A stretch of DNA of 64,000 nucleotides from assembly GCF_000716605.1 (NCBI RefSeq), contig NZ_JNXE01000050.1:44225-108224 (forward strand), given 5' to 3'. This document shows, in pieces, positions 56,612 to 64,000 of the stretch. Numbering within the stretch: position 1 is the first letter of the stretch; every line of letters starts with the position of its first letter. Below the pieces are notes generated by a model that was given only the letters and a program-made list of their open reading frames with translations, was not told the DNA's origin and made no database searches. This DNA comes from Streptomyces sp. NRRL F-525. Lineage in GTDB: Bacteria > Actinomycetota > Actinomycetes > Streptomycetales > Streptomycetaceae. The position numbers were made by a program, and so were the translations under genes.

Positions 56612-57742
56612 TCAGTACGACTTGGGCAGGCCCAGGGTCTGGTGGGAGACGTAGTTGAGAATCATCTCCCGGCTCACCGGAGCAATACGAGCCACGCGCG
56701 CGGCAGTTATCAACGAGGCGAGCCCGAATTCCCGCGTGAGGCCGTTGCCGCCGAGGGTGTGCACGGACTGGTCCACGGCCCGTACGCAGGCCTCGCCGGC
56801 CGCGTACTTGGCCATGTTGGCGGCCTCGCCCGCACCTGCGTCGTCACCGGTGTCGTACAGGTGCGCCGCCTTCTGCATCATCAGGCGGGCCAGTTCGAGG
56901 TCGATGTGGGCCTGGGCGAGGGGGTGGGCGATCGCCTGGTGGGCGCCGATGGGGGCGTCCCATACGGTGCGGTCGCGGGCGTACTCGATGGCCCTTGCGA
57001 GGGCGTAGCGGCCCATGCCGATCGCGAAGGCCGCGGTCATGATGCGTTCGGGGTTGAGGCCGGCGAAGAGTTGGAGCAGGCCTGCGTCTTCGTCTCCGAC
57101 CAGGGCGTCCGCCGGGAGTCGTACGTCGTCCAGGGTCAGCTCGAACTGCTTCTCCGACGCCTGGAGTTCCATGTCTATCTGGCGGCGGGTGAAGCCCTGT
57201 GCGTCTCGCGGGACTATGAACAGGCAGGGCTTCAGGCGGCCGGTTCGGGAGTCTTCTGTGCGGCCGACTATGAGGGTCGCGTCTGCCAGGTCCACGCCGG
57301 AGATGAAGACCTTGCGGCCGGTTAGGAGCCAGTCCGTGCCGTCTCTGCGGGCTGTGGTGGTGATGCGGTGGCTGTTGGAACCCGCGTCTGGTTCTGTGAT
57401 GCCGAAGGCCATGGTTCGGGTGCCGTCTGACAGTGCGGGGAGCCAGGTTTGTTTTTGGGGTTCTGTGCCGAAGCGGGCGATTACTGTGCCGCAGATTGCT
57501 GGTGACACGACCATCATCAGGAGGGGGCATCCTGCTGCTCCCAACTCCTCCAGGACGATGGAGAGCTCGGAGATGCCGCCGCCTCCGCCTCCGTATTCTT
57601 CGGGGAGGTTGACGCCCAAGTAGCCGAGTTTGGCTGCCTCGGACCAGAGTTGCTCCCTGTCGTAGGTGCGGCCGTGGCGTTTGCCCAGGGCGGAGACGGC
57701 TGAACGTAGGGACCTGTGTTCCTCGGTTTCGGTCATGGGCAT
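56612..57742 (-). CDS. acyl-CoA dehydrogenase
   Basis: A 376-residue enzyme with standard architecture: TETEEHRSLRSAVSAL, MAFGITEPDAGSNSHRI (flavin loop), LLTGRKVFISGVDLADATLIV, and C-terminal SVHTLGGNGLTREFGLASLI. Within a carboxylase operon the expected reaction is isovaleryl- or citronellyl-CoA type alpha-beta dehydrogenation just before carboxylation. ATG at 57742 or two codons later is possible. The 33-base repeat lies in the 44-base gap to the carboxylase alpha gene, so it may lower read-through between them. Confidence 0.9.
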   Translation of the reverse strand: MPMTETEEHRSLRSAVSALGKRHGRTYDREQLWSEAAKLGYLGVNLPEEYGGGGGGISELSIVLEELGAAGCPLLMMVVSPAICGTVIARFGTEPQKQTWLPALSDGTRTMAFGITEPDAGSNSHRITTTARRDGTDWLLTGRKVFISGVDLADATLIVGRTEDSRTGRLKPCLFIVPRDAQGFTRRQIDMELQASEKQFELTLDDVRLPADALVGDEDAGLLQLFAGLNPERIMTAAFAIGMGRYALARAIEYARDRTVWDAPIGAHQAIAHPLAQAHIDLELARLMMQKAAHLYDTGDDAGAGEAANMAKYAAGEACVRAVDQSVHTLGGNGLTREFGLASLITAARVARIAPVSREMILNYVSHQTLGLPKSY

Positions 57743-57756
57743 GTGGCTCCTTCGTC

Positions 57757-57786
57757 GTGGCTGGTCGCGCAGTTCCCCGCGCCCCT
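57757..57786 (-). repeat. 33-base intergenic repeat, copy 12
   Basis: Reverse copy in the short gap between the carboxylase alpha stop and the acyl-CoA dehydrogenase start, inside an otherwise continuous operon. It ends directly at the TAA stop, as copy 11 does at a stop. Confidence 0.8.
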
Positions 57787-59661
57787 TTAGGTGGGCTCAA
57801 CTACCGCCAATAGGGCGCCGACCTGTACCTGGTGGCCCAAACCGGCATGGAGGACCGTGAGTTGGCCCGTTGCCGGGGCTGTGATCTTGTGTTCCATCTT
57901 CATTGCCTCTAGCCACAACAGGGGCTCGCCCGCTGTTACTTGGGCTCCTACGGTCAGGCCCTCCGCCACCCTCACCACCGTGCCCGGCATGGGGGCGAGG
58001 AGGGAGCCGGGGGCCAGTTGGGCGGCGGGGTCGGGGAAGCGGGGTAGGGCTGTCAGGGTGGTCGCGTTCACGTACAGCTGGCCGCCGTCGCCGTAGCGCG
58101 CCACCTCGAACTTCCGCCGTACTCCGTCCACTTCGAGTACGACCAGACCGGCGTCCGCGTGGATGACGCGCACCCCGTCCGCCGTCAGGCCGTCCCGGGT
58201 GTGGCGGTAGTGGACCTCGTGCTCCTCGCCCGCCATGGTGTAGCGCTTCAGCTGGGGCTGGGACGGTACGTTGCGCCAGCCGGGTGCGAAGCGGGAGCGG
58301 CCGTGGGTGTCCGCCAGGGCCGCCGCGAGGGGGGCGTGCGGGTCGGGGGCCTGTTGGGTGAGTTCCGGGAGGTGGCGGTCGTAGAAGCCCGTGTCCATGT
58401 GGGCCGTCGTGAACTCCTTGTGGCGTAGGGAGTTGACGAGGAGGGCGCGGTTGGTGATCGGGCCGTGGAGCGTTGTCCGTTCCAGGGCGCCCGCCAGTTT
58501 GCGGAGGGCCTCGGCGCGGGTGGGGGCGTGGGCCACGACCTTGGCGAGCATCGGGTCGTAGTGGACGCCGATCTCGTCGCCGTCGGTGTAACCCGTGTCC
58601 AGGCGGACGCCGTTCGGGACGGCCAGGCGGTGCAGGGTGCCGGCCTGGGGGGTCCAGTCCCGGGACGGGTCTTCGGCGTAGAGGCGGGCCTCTATCGCGT
58701 GGCCGCGCGCGGTCGGGGGGGCGGTTTCGAGGGGCTCGCCCTCCGCGATCCTCAGCTGGAGGGCCACCAGGTCGATGCCGAACACGGCCTCCGTCAGCGG
58801 GTGTTCGACCTGGAGGCGGGTGTTCATCTCCAGGAAGTGGGCCTTGTTGTCGGGGGAGATGAGGAACTCGACGGTTCCGGCGCCCTCGTAATTCACCGCG
58901 CGGGCTGCCCGTACGGCCAACTCGCCTAGTTCCTCCGCCAGTTGATCAGGCAGGCCCGGTGCCGGGGACTCCTCCATCACCTTCTGGTGGCGGCGTTGGA
59001 GGGAGCAGTCGCGGGTGCCGAGGGACCAGACCGTGCCGTGGGTGTCGGCGAGGATCTGGACCTCTACATGTCGGCCGCCCTCGACGTAGGGCTCGACGAA
59101 GACCTCGCCGTCGCCGAAGGCGCTCGTCGCCTCGGCTCGGGCGGCCGTCAACTCGGCTTCCAGGTCCGCGAGTTGGCGTACGACGCGCATGCCGCGTCCG
59201 CCGCCGCCCGCTGCCGCCTTCACCAGGACCGGGAGGTCGTTCTCGGTGACGTGTTCCAGGGGGGCGATGCCCATCAGGTGCTTGGCGCGGGTCTTGGAAG
59301 CCATGGCCTCGATCGCCTCGGGTGGGGGGCCGATCCAGAGCAGGCCGGCGGCCTGGACGGCGCGGGCGAAGTCGGCGTTCTCGGAGAGGAAGCCGTAGCC
59401 GGGGTGGACGGCGTCCGCGCCCGCCGCGACGGCCGCCTTCACGATCAACTCCCCGCGCAGATAGGTCTCCTGGGGTGTCGCCCCCGGCAGCCGTACCGTC
59501 GTGTCGGCCAGGCGGACGTGGAGCGCGTGCTCGTCGGCGTCCGAGTGGACGGCGACCGTCCGGATGCCCAGTTCGCGGCACGTGCGGAAGACGCGGCAGG
59601 CGATCTCGCCCCGGTTGGCGACCAGTACTGTCGAAATCACGTGATCCCTCACATCAGTCAT
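57787..59661 (-). CDS. acyl-CoA carboxylase alpha subunit (biotin carboxylase + BCCP)
   Basis: A 624-residue protein. Biotin carboxylase comes first: TVLVANRGEIACRVFRTCRELG, DLPVLVKAAAGGGGRGMRVV (ATP-grasp Gly loop), EMNTRLQVEHPLTEAVFGIDLV. A C-terminal biotinyl domain has the EAMKMEH motif, Lys588 being biotinylated. It carboxylates biotin for the beta subunit encoded upstream. The loop between RAKHLMG and DLPVLVK is slightly short, without loss of known motifs. ATG at MTDVRDHV lies six bases after the beta-subunit stop. Consistent with methylcrotonyl/geranyl-CoA-type carboxylases. Confidence 0.93.
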   Translation of the reverse strand: MTDVRDHVISTVLVANRGEIACRVFRTCRELGIRTVAVHSDADEHALHVRLADTTVRLPGATPQETYLRGELIVKAAVAAGADAVHPGYGFLSENADFARAVQAAGLLWIGPPPEAIEAMASKTRAKHLMGIAPLEHVTENDLPVLVKAAAGGGGRGMRVVRQLADLEAELTAARAEATSAFGDGEVFVEPYVEGGRHVEVQILADTHGTVWSLGTRDCSLQRRHQKVMEESPAPGLPDQLAEELGELAVRAARAVNYEGAGTVEFLISPDNKAHFLEMNTRLQVEHPLTEAVFGIDLVALQLRIAEGEPLETAPPTARGHAIEARLYAEDPSRDWTPQAGTLHRLAVPNGVRLDTGYTDGDEIGVHYDPMLAKVVAHAPTRAEALRKLAGALERTTLHGPITNRALLVNSLRHKEFTTAHMDTGFYDRHLPELTQQAPDPHAPLAAALADTHGRSRFAPGWRNVPSQPQLKRYTMAGEEHEVHYRHTRDGLTADGVRVIHADAGLVVLEVDGVRRKFEVARYGDGGQLYVNATTLTALPRFPDPAAQLAPGSLLAPMPGTVVRVAEGLTVGAQVTAGEPLLWLEAMKMEHKITAPATGQLTVLHAGLGHQVQVGALLAVVEPT

Positions 59662-59666
59662 CGCCG

Positions 59667-61265
59667 TCACATCCGGAAGACGCCGAAGCCGCCGCGCGCG
59701 CCCTCGTAGGGCGCGGTGTGGATGGCGGACAGGCACAGGCCGAGGACGGTGCGGGTGTCGCGCGGGTCGATGACCCCGTCGTCGTACAGCCGCCCCGACA
59801 GGAACATCGGCAGGGACTCGGACTCGATCTGCTGCTCCACCATGGCGCGCAGCGCCGCGTCCGCGTCCTCGTCGTAGGGCTGCCCCTTCGCTACGGCCGA
59901 CTGCCGGGCGACGATCGAGAGCACGCCGGCGAGTTGCTGGGGGCCCATGACGGCGGACTTGGCGCTGGGCCAGGCGAAGAGGAAGCGGGGGTCGTAGGCG
60001 CGGCCGCACATGCCGTAGTGGCCGGCGCCGTACGAGGCGCCCATGAGGACGGAGAGGTGCGGTACGCGGCTGTTGCTGACGGCGTTGATCATCATCGCGC
60101 CGTGTTTGATGATGCCGCCCTGTTCGTACTCCTTGCCGACCATGTAGCCGGTGGTGTTGTGCAGGAAGAGCAGCGGGATGTCGCGCTGGTTGGCCAACTG
60201 GATGAACTGGGCTGCCTTTTGGGACTCCTGGCTGAAGAGGACGCCTTGGGCGTTCGCCAGGATGCCGACGGGATAGCCGTGGAGGGCCGCCCAACCCGTC
60301 ACCAGGCTTGTGCCGTAGAGGGGCTTGAACTCGTCGAAGTCGGAGGCGTCGACGAGGCGGGCGACGACCTCGCGCGGGTCGAAGGGGGTTTTGAGGTCCC
60401 CGGGGACGATGCCCAGCAGCTCGTCCTCGTCGTATTTGGGGGGTGCGGCCGGGGCCGGATCGCCGTACGCCTTGCGGTGGTTGAGGCGGGCGACGACGCG
60501 GCGGGCCTGCCGCAACGCGTCCTGCTCGTCTACGGCGAAGTGGTCCGCGAGGCCCGAGACACGGGCGTGCATCTCGGCGCCGCCGAGGGACTCGTCGTCG
60601 CTCTCCTCGCCGGTGGCCATCTTCACGAGAGGCGGCCCGCCGAGGAACACTTTCGCGCGCTCCTTGACCATGATCACGTGGTCGGACATGCCGGGGATGT
60701 ACGCGCCGCCGGCGGTCGAGTTGCCGAAGACGACGGCGATCGTCGGGATGCCGGCGGCCGAGAGGCGGGTGAGGTCGCGGAAGATGGCGCCGCCGGGGAT
60801 GAAGATCTCCTTTTGGGAGGGGAGATCGGCGCCTCCGGACTCGACGAGGCTGATGCAGGGGAGGCGGTTGGCGAGGGCGATGTCGTTGGCGCGCAGGGCC
60901 TTCTTCACGCTCCACGGGTTGCTGGCTCCGCCGCGCACGGTCGGGTCGTTGGCGGTGATCAGGCACTCCACGCCTTCCACGACCCCGATGCCGGTGACGA
61001 GTGAGGCGCCGACCGCGTAGTCGCTGCCCCAGGCGGCGAGCGGGGAGAGTTCGAGGAAGGGGGTGTCGGGGTCGAGAAGCAGCTCGATGCGCTCACGGGC
61101 GAGCAACTTGCCGCGTTTGCGGTGTCGTTCGACGTACTTCGGCCCGCCACCGGCGAGCGCCTTCGCGTGCTCGGCGTCGAGTTCGCCGAGCTTGGCGAGC
61201 ATGGCCTCGCGGTTGGCGGTGTAGTCGGGACCGTTGGTGTCCAGGGCGGTCGGGAGGACGGTCAC
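59667..61265 (-). CDS. acyl-CoA carboxylase beta (carboxyltransferase) subunit
   Basis: A 532-residue carboxyltransferase. RHRKRGKLLARERIELLLD, GGASNPWSVKKALRANDIA, FGNSTAGGAYIPGMSDHVIMV and LGGAEMHARVSGLADHFA mark the N-terminal half, and LFLHNTTGYMVGKEYEQGGII and GMCGRAYDPRFLFAWPSAKSAVMGP the C-terminal half. Length and the FLHNTTGYMVG/YGMCGRAY segments are those of methylcrotonyl- or geranyl-CoA carboxylase beta subunits rather than AccD/PccB. The GTG has a GGAGG site and overlaps the AtuA-like stop codon (GTGA). Confidence 0.93.
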   Translation of the reverse strand: MTVLPTALDTNGPDYTANREAMLAKLGELDAEHAKALAGGGPKYVERHRKRGKLLARERIELLLDPDTPFLELSPLAAWGSDYAVGASLVTGIGVVEGVECLITANDPTVRGGASNPWSVKKALRANDIALANRLPCISLVESGGADLPSQKEIFIPGGAIFRDLTRLSAAGIPTIAVVFGNSTAGGAYIPGMSDHVIMVKERAKVFLGGPPLVKMATGEESDDESLGGAEMHARVSGLADHFAVDEQDALRQARRVVARLNHRKAYGDPAPAAPPKYDEDELLGIVPGDLKTPFDPREVVARLVDASDFDEFKPLYGTSLVTGWAALHGYPVGILANAQGVLFSQESQKAAQFIQLANQRDIPLLFLHNTTGYMVGKEYEQGGIIKHGAMMINAVSNSRVPHLSVLMGASYGAGHYGMCGRAYDPRFLFAWPSAKSAVMGPQQLAGVLSIVARQSAVAKGQPYDEDADAALRAMVEQQIESESLPMFLSGRLYDDGVIDPRDTRTVLGLCLSAIHTAPYEGARGGFGVFRM

Positions 61266-62971
61266 AGGAGGACCTCCGGTATGTCCAGACGACGGGAACG
61301 CAGCCATTCGCCCAGGGCCTTGGCCTGCGGATCGAAACGATGCTGGGCGGCGACGCCCTCGCCGAGAATCCCCTCGACGACGAAGTTGAGGGCGCGGAGG
61401 TTGGGCAGGACGTGCCGGGTGACGCCCAACTCGGCGGTCTCCGGCAGGAGTTGCCTGAACTGCTCGACGGTCAGCGCATGGGCGAGCCAGCGCCACGCCT
61501 CATCCGTACGCGCCCACACCCCCACGTTGGCGTTCCCTCCTTTGTCACCGCTACGGGCCCCGGCGACCAGACCAAGGGGCGCCCGCGTCGTGGGACCGTC
61601 CGGCGGAGACTCGGGGAGGGCCGGCTGCGGAAGGTCTTCCAGTACGCGGGTGTCGTGGGCCGGGGCCACAGCAACCCGGCGCCCGTCGTGGAGGACGGCC
61701 ACATGGTCGACGTCACCATGGGGGACATACACATCATCGAAGACGCCATAGGGCGCTCCTTTTCCAGGTGGGGTCAGCACATGGAAGCCGGGGTAACTGG
61801 CCAGTGCGAGCTCGACGGCGGCAGCGCTCAACGCCCGCCCGACGGTCTCCTGGTCGGGATCCCGCACGACGAGTCGCAGCAGTGCGCTGGCGGTCTCCTC
61901 GGTGGAGGCGTCCGCGTGGTCGGTACGGGCGAGATCCCAACGGAGTTCACTCGGCCGGGACTTGGCGTTCCCCTCGTCGAACGCGGCCTCCATCTGCTCC
62001 CGGACGAGGGTGGCCTTGCGCTCGATGTCGAGTCCGGTGAGCACGAAGGTGACCTCGTTGCGGAAGCCTCCCAGCCGGTTGAGCCCGACCTTGAGACTCG
62101 GCGGCGGGGCCTCCCCCCGCACCCCCTCGATCCGAACCCGGTCCTCTCCTTCATCCCCGATCCGGATGGTGTCGAGGCGGGCGGTGACATCGGGACCGGC
62201 GTACCGGGCGCCGTGTGTCTCGTAGAGGAGCTGCGCGGTGACGGTACCGAGGTCCACCACTCCCCCCGTGCCGGGGTGTTTGGTGATGACGCAGGACCCG
62301 TCCTCATGAATCTCGGCGAGCGGAAACCCGGGCCTGCGGAGCTTCTCGGGCGCGTGCTCGGTGAAGAAGGCGTAGTTGCCACCGGTCGCCTGGGTCCCGC
62401 ACTCCAACACATGCCCGGCGACCACGGCCCCCGCGAGCCGGTCGTGGTCGTCGGCCCCCCACCCGAAGTGAGCGACCGCGGGCCCAGTAACTAGTGCGGC
62501 ATCGGTAACCCGCCCGGTGACCACGACATCGGCCCCCGCATCAAGACAGGCGGCGATCCCGAAGCCACCGAGATACGCGTTCGCGGCAAGGGCGTCCGGA
62601 TACCGCCCGGCGAGATCGTCCCCCTCGACATGCGCGACCCGTACGACGATCCCGAGCCGATCGGCCAACTTCCTTACGGCATCGGCGAGTCCGGCGGGAT
62701 TCAGCCCCCCGGCGTTGGTGACGATCCGCACCCCGCGCTCCTGGGCGAGCCCGAGACACTCCTCCAACTGCTTGAGGAAGGTACGGGCGTACCCGGCGCC
62801 GGGGTCCTTCAGCCGGTCCCGTCCCAGGATGAGCATGGTCAGCTCGGCGAGGTAGTCACCGGTGAGGACGTCGAGTTGGCCGCCGGTGAGCATCTCTCGG
62901 AGGGCGTCGAACCGGTCGCCGTAGAAGCCGGAGGCGTTGCCTATGCGGAGGGGGGCGACGGTGGAGGTCAC
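61262..62971 (-). CDS. AtuA-like acyclic terpene utilization family protein (DUF1446)
   Basis: A 569-residue member of the AtuA family. N-terminal [21 protein letters not shown] and [44 protein letters not shown], and a C-terminal [17 protein letters not shown]. In Pseudomonas, AtuA is needed for citronellol and geraniol use, but its reaction is not known. Its place between a TIGR03084 protein and a carboxylase pair supports a terpenoid or leucine-derived acyl-CoA route. The GTG has an AAGGAGG site and overlaps the preceding stop (GTGA). Confidence 0.9.
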   Translation of the reverse strand: MTSTVAPLRIGNASGFYGDRFDALREMLTGGQLDVLTGDYLAELTMLILGRDRLKDPGAGYARTFLKQLEECLGLAQERGVRIVTNAGGLNPAGLADAVRKLADRLGIVVRVAHVEGDDLAGRYPDALAANAYLGGFGIAACLDAGADVVVTGRVTDAALVTGPAVAHFGWGADDHDRLAGAVVAGHVLECGTQATGGNYAFFTEHAPEKLRRPGFPLAEIHEDGSCVITKHPGTGGVVDLGTVTAQLLYETHGARYAGPDVTARLDTIRIGDEGEDRVRIEGVRGEAPPPSLKVGLNRLGGFRNEVTFVLTGLDIERKATLVREQMEAAFDEGNAKSRPSELRWDLARTDHADASTEETASALLRLVVRDPDQETVGRALSAAAVELALASYPGFHVLTPPGKGAPYGVFDDVYVPHGDVDHVAVLHDGRRVAVAPAHDTRVLEDLPQPALPESPPDGPTTRAPLGLVAGARSGDKGGNANVGVWARTDEAWRWLAHALTVEQFRQLLPETAELGVTRHVLPNLRALNFVVEGILGEGVAAQHRFDPQAKALGEWLRSRRLDIPEVLL

Positions 62972-63777
62972 TGTCCGCCTCCTTCCTTCGGCTTCGGCGG
63001 GCGTCCGGCGCCGGGTGGTCCCGCGAAGGCCTGGGCGATGTCGAGCCATCGATCGGCCTCGGGTCCTACCGCCTCCACCGCGAGGTCGGAACGGTGGGCG
63101 CGCTGGGTGACGAGGAGACAGAAGTCGAGGGCGGGGCCGGTGACGCGTTGCGGGGCGTCTTCGGGGCCGTAGACCCACAACTCGCCCTCGCCGGAGGGGG
63201 CGTGGAGTTCGATACGGAACTCCTCGCTCGGCGGGGTGAGTCCATGCGCACCGAAGGCGAAGTCACGTGCGCGCACACCGATGCGCACCACGTGCCTGAG
63301 CCGATCGGTAGGTGGCCGGACCACACCGACCGCGTCAGCGACATCCTGCCCGTGGGCCCAGGTCTCCATAAGCCGGCCGGTGGCCATGGAGGCGGCCGAC
63401 ATGGGTGGGCCATACCAGGGGAAGCGGGTTCCTGTGGGTGCGGCGTACAGGGCTGCCAGCAGGGCCGTCCGCCCGGCCCGCCAGTCGGCGAGGAGCTGAG
63501 CGGGGGTTTTCGCGGCCCCCTCCTGCGCACCCTCGTCCACGAATGTCTCGGGAGTGGCGAGGGCCTTCTCGACCAGCACCCGGAACGCTTCCTCGTCCGT
63601 CACGGCGAGCAGGGCGGAGTGGTCGGTCCAGGCCAGGTGGGCGATCTGGTGGGCGACGGTCCAGCGGGCAGCGGGGGTCTCGAACGCCCAGCCCTCCGGC
63701 CTCAACTCGGCCACGAGCCGGTCGAGTTCCTCGCTCTCCTCACGCAGGTCGTCGAACACGCGCGTCGGATCGGACAT
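62968..63777 (-). CDS. TIGR03084-family DinB/maleylpyruvate isomerase-like protein
   Basis: A 269-residue protein. The MDMPI/DinB four-helix bundle starts with [18 protein letters not shown] and [23 protein letters not shown], giving the first His of the metal triad, and [21 protein letters not shown] carries the second. A C-terminal SCP2-like domain follows (from ~170). The family is predicted to bind metal and mycothiol, and TIGR03084 members often lead actinobacterial acyl-CoA operons. Its stop overlaps the AtuA-like start. First gene of the operon, directly behind the CAAGC-type palindrome. Confidence 0.88.
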   Translation of the reverse strand: MSDPTRVFDDLREESEELDRLVAELRPEGWAFETPAARWTVAHQIAHLAWTDHSALLAVTDEEAFRVLVEKALATPETFVDEGAQEGAAKTPAQLLADWRAGRTALLAALYAAPTGTRFPWYGPPMSAASMATGRLMETWAHGQDVADAVGVVRPPTDRLRHVVRIGVRARDFAFGAHGLTPPSEEFRIELHAPSGEGELWVYGPEDAPQRVTGPALDFCLLVTQRAHRSDLAVEAVGPEADRWLDIAQAFAGPPGAGRPPKPKEGGGQ

Positions 63778-63809
63778 GGGGGGAGCATGGCAGGGGTGTT
63801 AGAAACAAT

Positions 63810-63821
63810 CAAGCGTGCTTG
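63810..63821. promoter_or_regulatory. operator-like palindrome at the head of the AtuA/carboxylase operon
   Basis: CAAGCGTGCTTG has perfect 5-base arms around two bases, in an A+T-rich patch 33 bases upstream of the operon start. It is the most likely site for the TetR protein encoded at the operon's end. Confidence 0.5.
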
Positions 63822-63891
63822 CATTATTTAAGTGCGGGTGGGCTGGATGGGGTGGGTTGGGGCGAGGGGGTGCTGTGGGCCGGAGTTGTGG

Positions 63892-64000
63892 TGTGGCCGT
63901 TGGGCCGCCCGCTTCTTGTCAGTGTCGGGATTGCGGGAGCCGAGTAAAGGGCGCTCCGCTGCGCTACGCGTCGCCTTCGGCGATTCCGCTGCGCTCCACC
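63892..64000 (+). repeat. dispersed repeat unit A, right copy (cut by window end)
   Basis: Matches 3757-3857 nearly base for base in the same orientation, including CAGTGTCGGG, GAGTAAAGGGCGCTCC and the closing GATTCCGCTGCGCTCCACC. The window ends where unit B would begin, so whether the full element is present cannot be seen. Confidence 0.75.

Noticed and set aside
57787..60966. 1059-codon frame joining carboxylase alpha with most of the beta gene
   Set aside because: The part beyond 59661 is an alternate reading of the beta-subunit gene, rich in Arg and Pro and without family motifs.
1..64000. tRNA, rRNA, tmRNA and integrase/att sites
   Set aside because: No cloverleaf, conserved rRNA segment, integrase or phage structural gene was recognised on either strand.

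Overview
The window reads as Streptomyces chromosome. G+C is very high with strong third-position bias, many genes start with GTG, translational overlaps (ATGA, GTGA, TGATG) are common, and the gene families are typical: DmdR1-type DtxR regulator, SCO4402-like protein, bldA-type TTA codon, bifunctional primase/polymerase-domain protein. From memory, the order from about 30 to 64 kb resembles the S. coelicolor SCO4380-SCO4411 interval in reverse; no alignment was run. No rRNA, tRNA, CRISPR array or large biosynthetic gene cluster was seen.

1-31 kb is a mixed catabolic region. It holds an SCP-x-type thiolase (5' end outside the window), a Zn-ribbon/OB-fold partner protein with DoxX, an ADP-forming acyl-CoA synthetase with an enoyl-CoA hydratase, a flavin reductase, an alcohol dehydrogenase with an acyl-CoA dehydrogenase, an HSD17B4-like SDR divergent from a cyclase-family hydrolase, and two adjacent acyl-CoA dehydrogenases with an amidohydrolase, divergent from an acyl-CoA ligase. 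Five of these promoter regions carry a CTGAC-N5-GTCAG palindrome, so they probably form one locally controlled regulon for CoA-thioester degradation of an unknown, perhaps steroid- or terpenoid-like, compound. Unrelated genes lie between them: acyltransferase, lipoproteins, GNATs, tannase-like esterase, HAD phosphatase, two MFS transporters and a GlxA-type regulator. At 3.8-4.1 kb a repeat with 86-base inverted arms has replaced the 3' end of a PNPOx-family gene.

30-49 kb is mostly conserved chromosomal backbone: EF-hand protein, STAS antagonist, ECF sigma factor with a zinc-finger anti-sigma partner, purU, SCO4402-like protein, solute-binding lipoprotein, Q/P-rich membrane protein, TPR regulator, ABC exporter, alpha/beta hydrolase, dmdR1, a SIS-domain protein with a DasR-like site, and a PAS protein.

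At 49.5-51.6 kb there is a stand-alone IscB, the RNA-guided nuclease family ancestral to Cas9, with all visible RuvC and HNH catalytic residues. It lies between two structured RNA-like stretches whose first ~37 bases resemble each other. The downstream one carries a 12-codon leader-like peptide, a long-range stem and a strong terminator.

51.6-64 kb contains pdxH and citrate synthase, then a minus-strand operon: TIGR03084 protein, AtuA-like protein, acyl-CoA carboxylase beta and alpha subunits, acyl-CoA dehydrogenase, ScCCL-like CoA ligase, enoyl-CoA hydratase and TetR regulator. It looks like an atu/liu-type branched acyl-CoA pathway with its own repressor and a CAAGC-N2-GCTTG operator. Twelve copies of a ~33-base intergenic repeat are scattered from 22 to 58 kb, one of them in frame inside a coding sequence.
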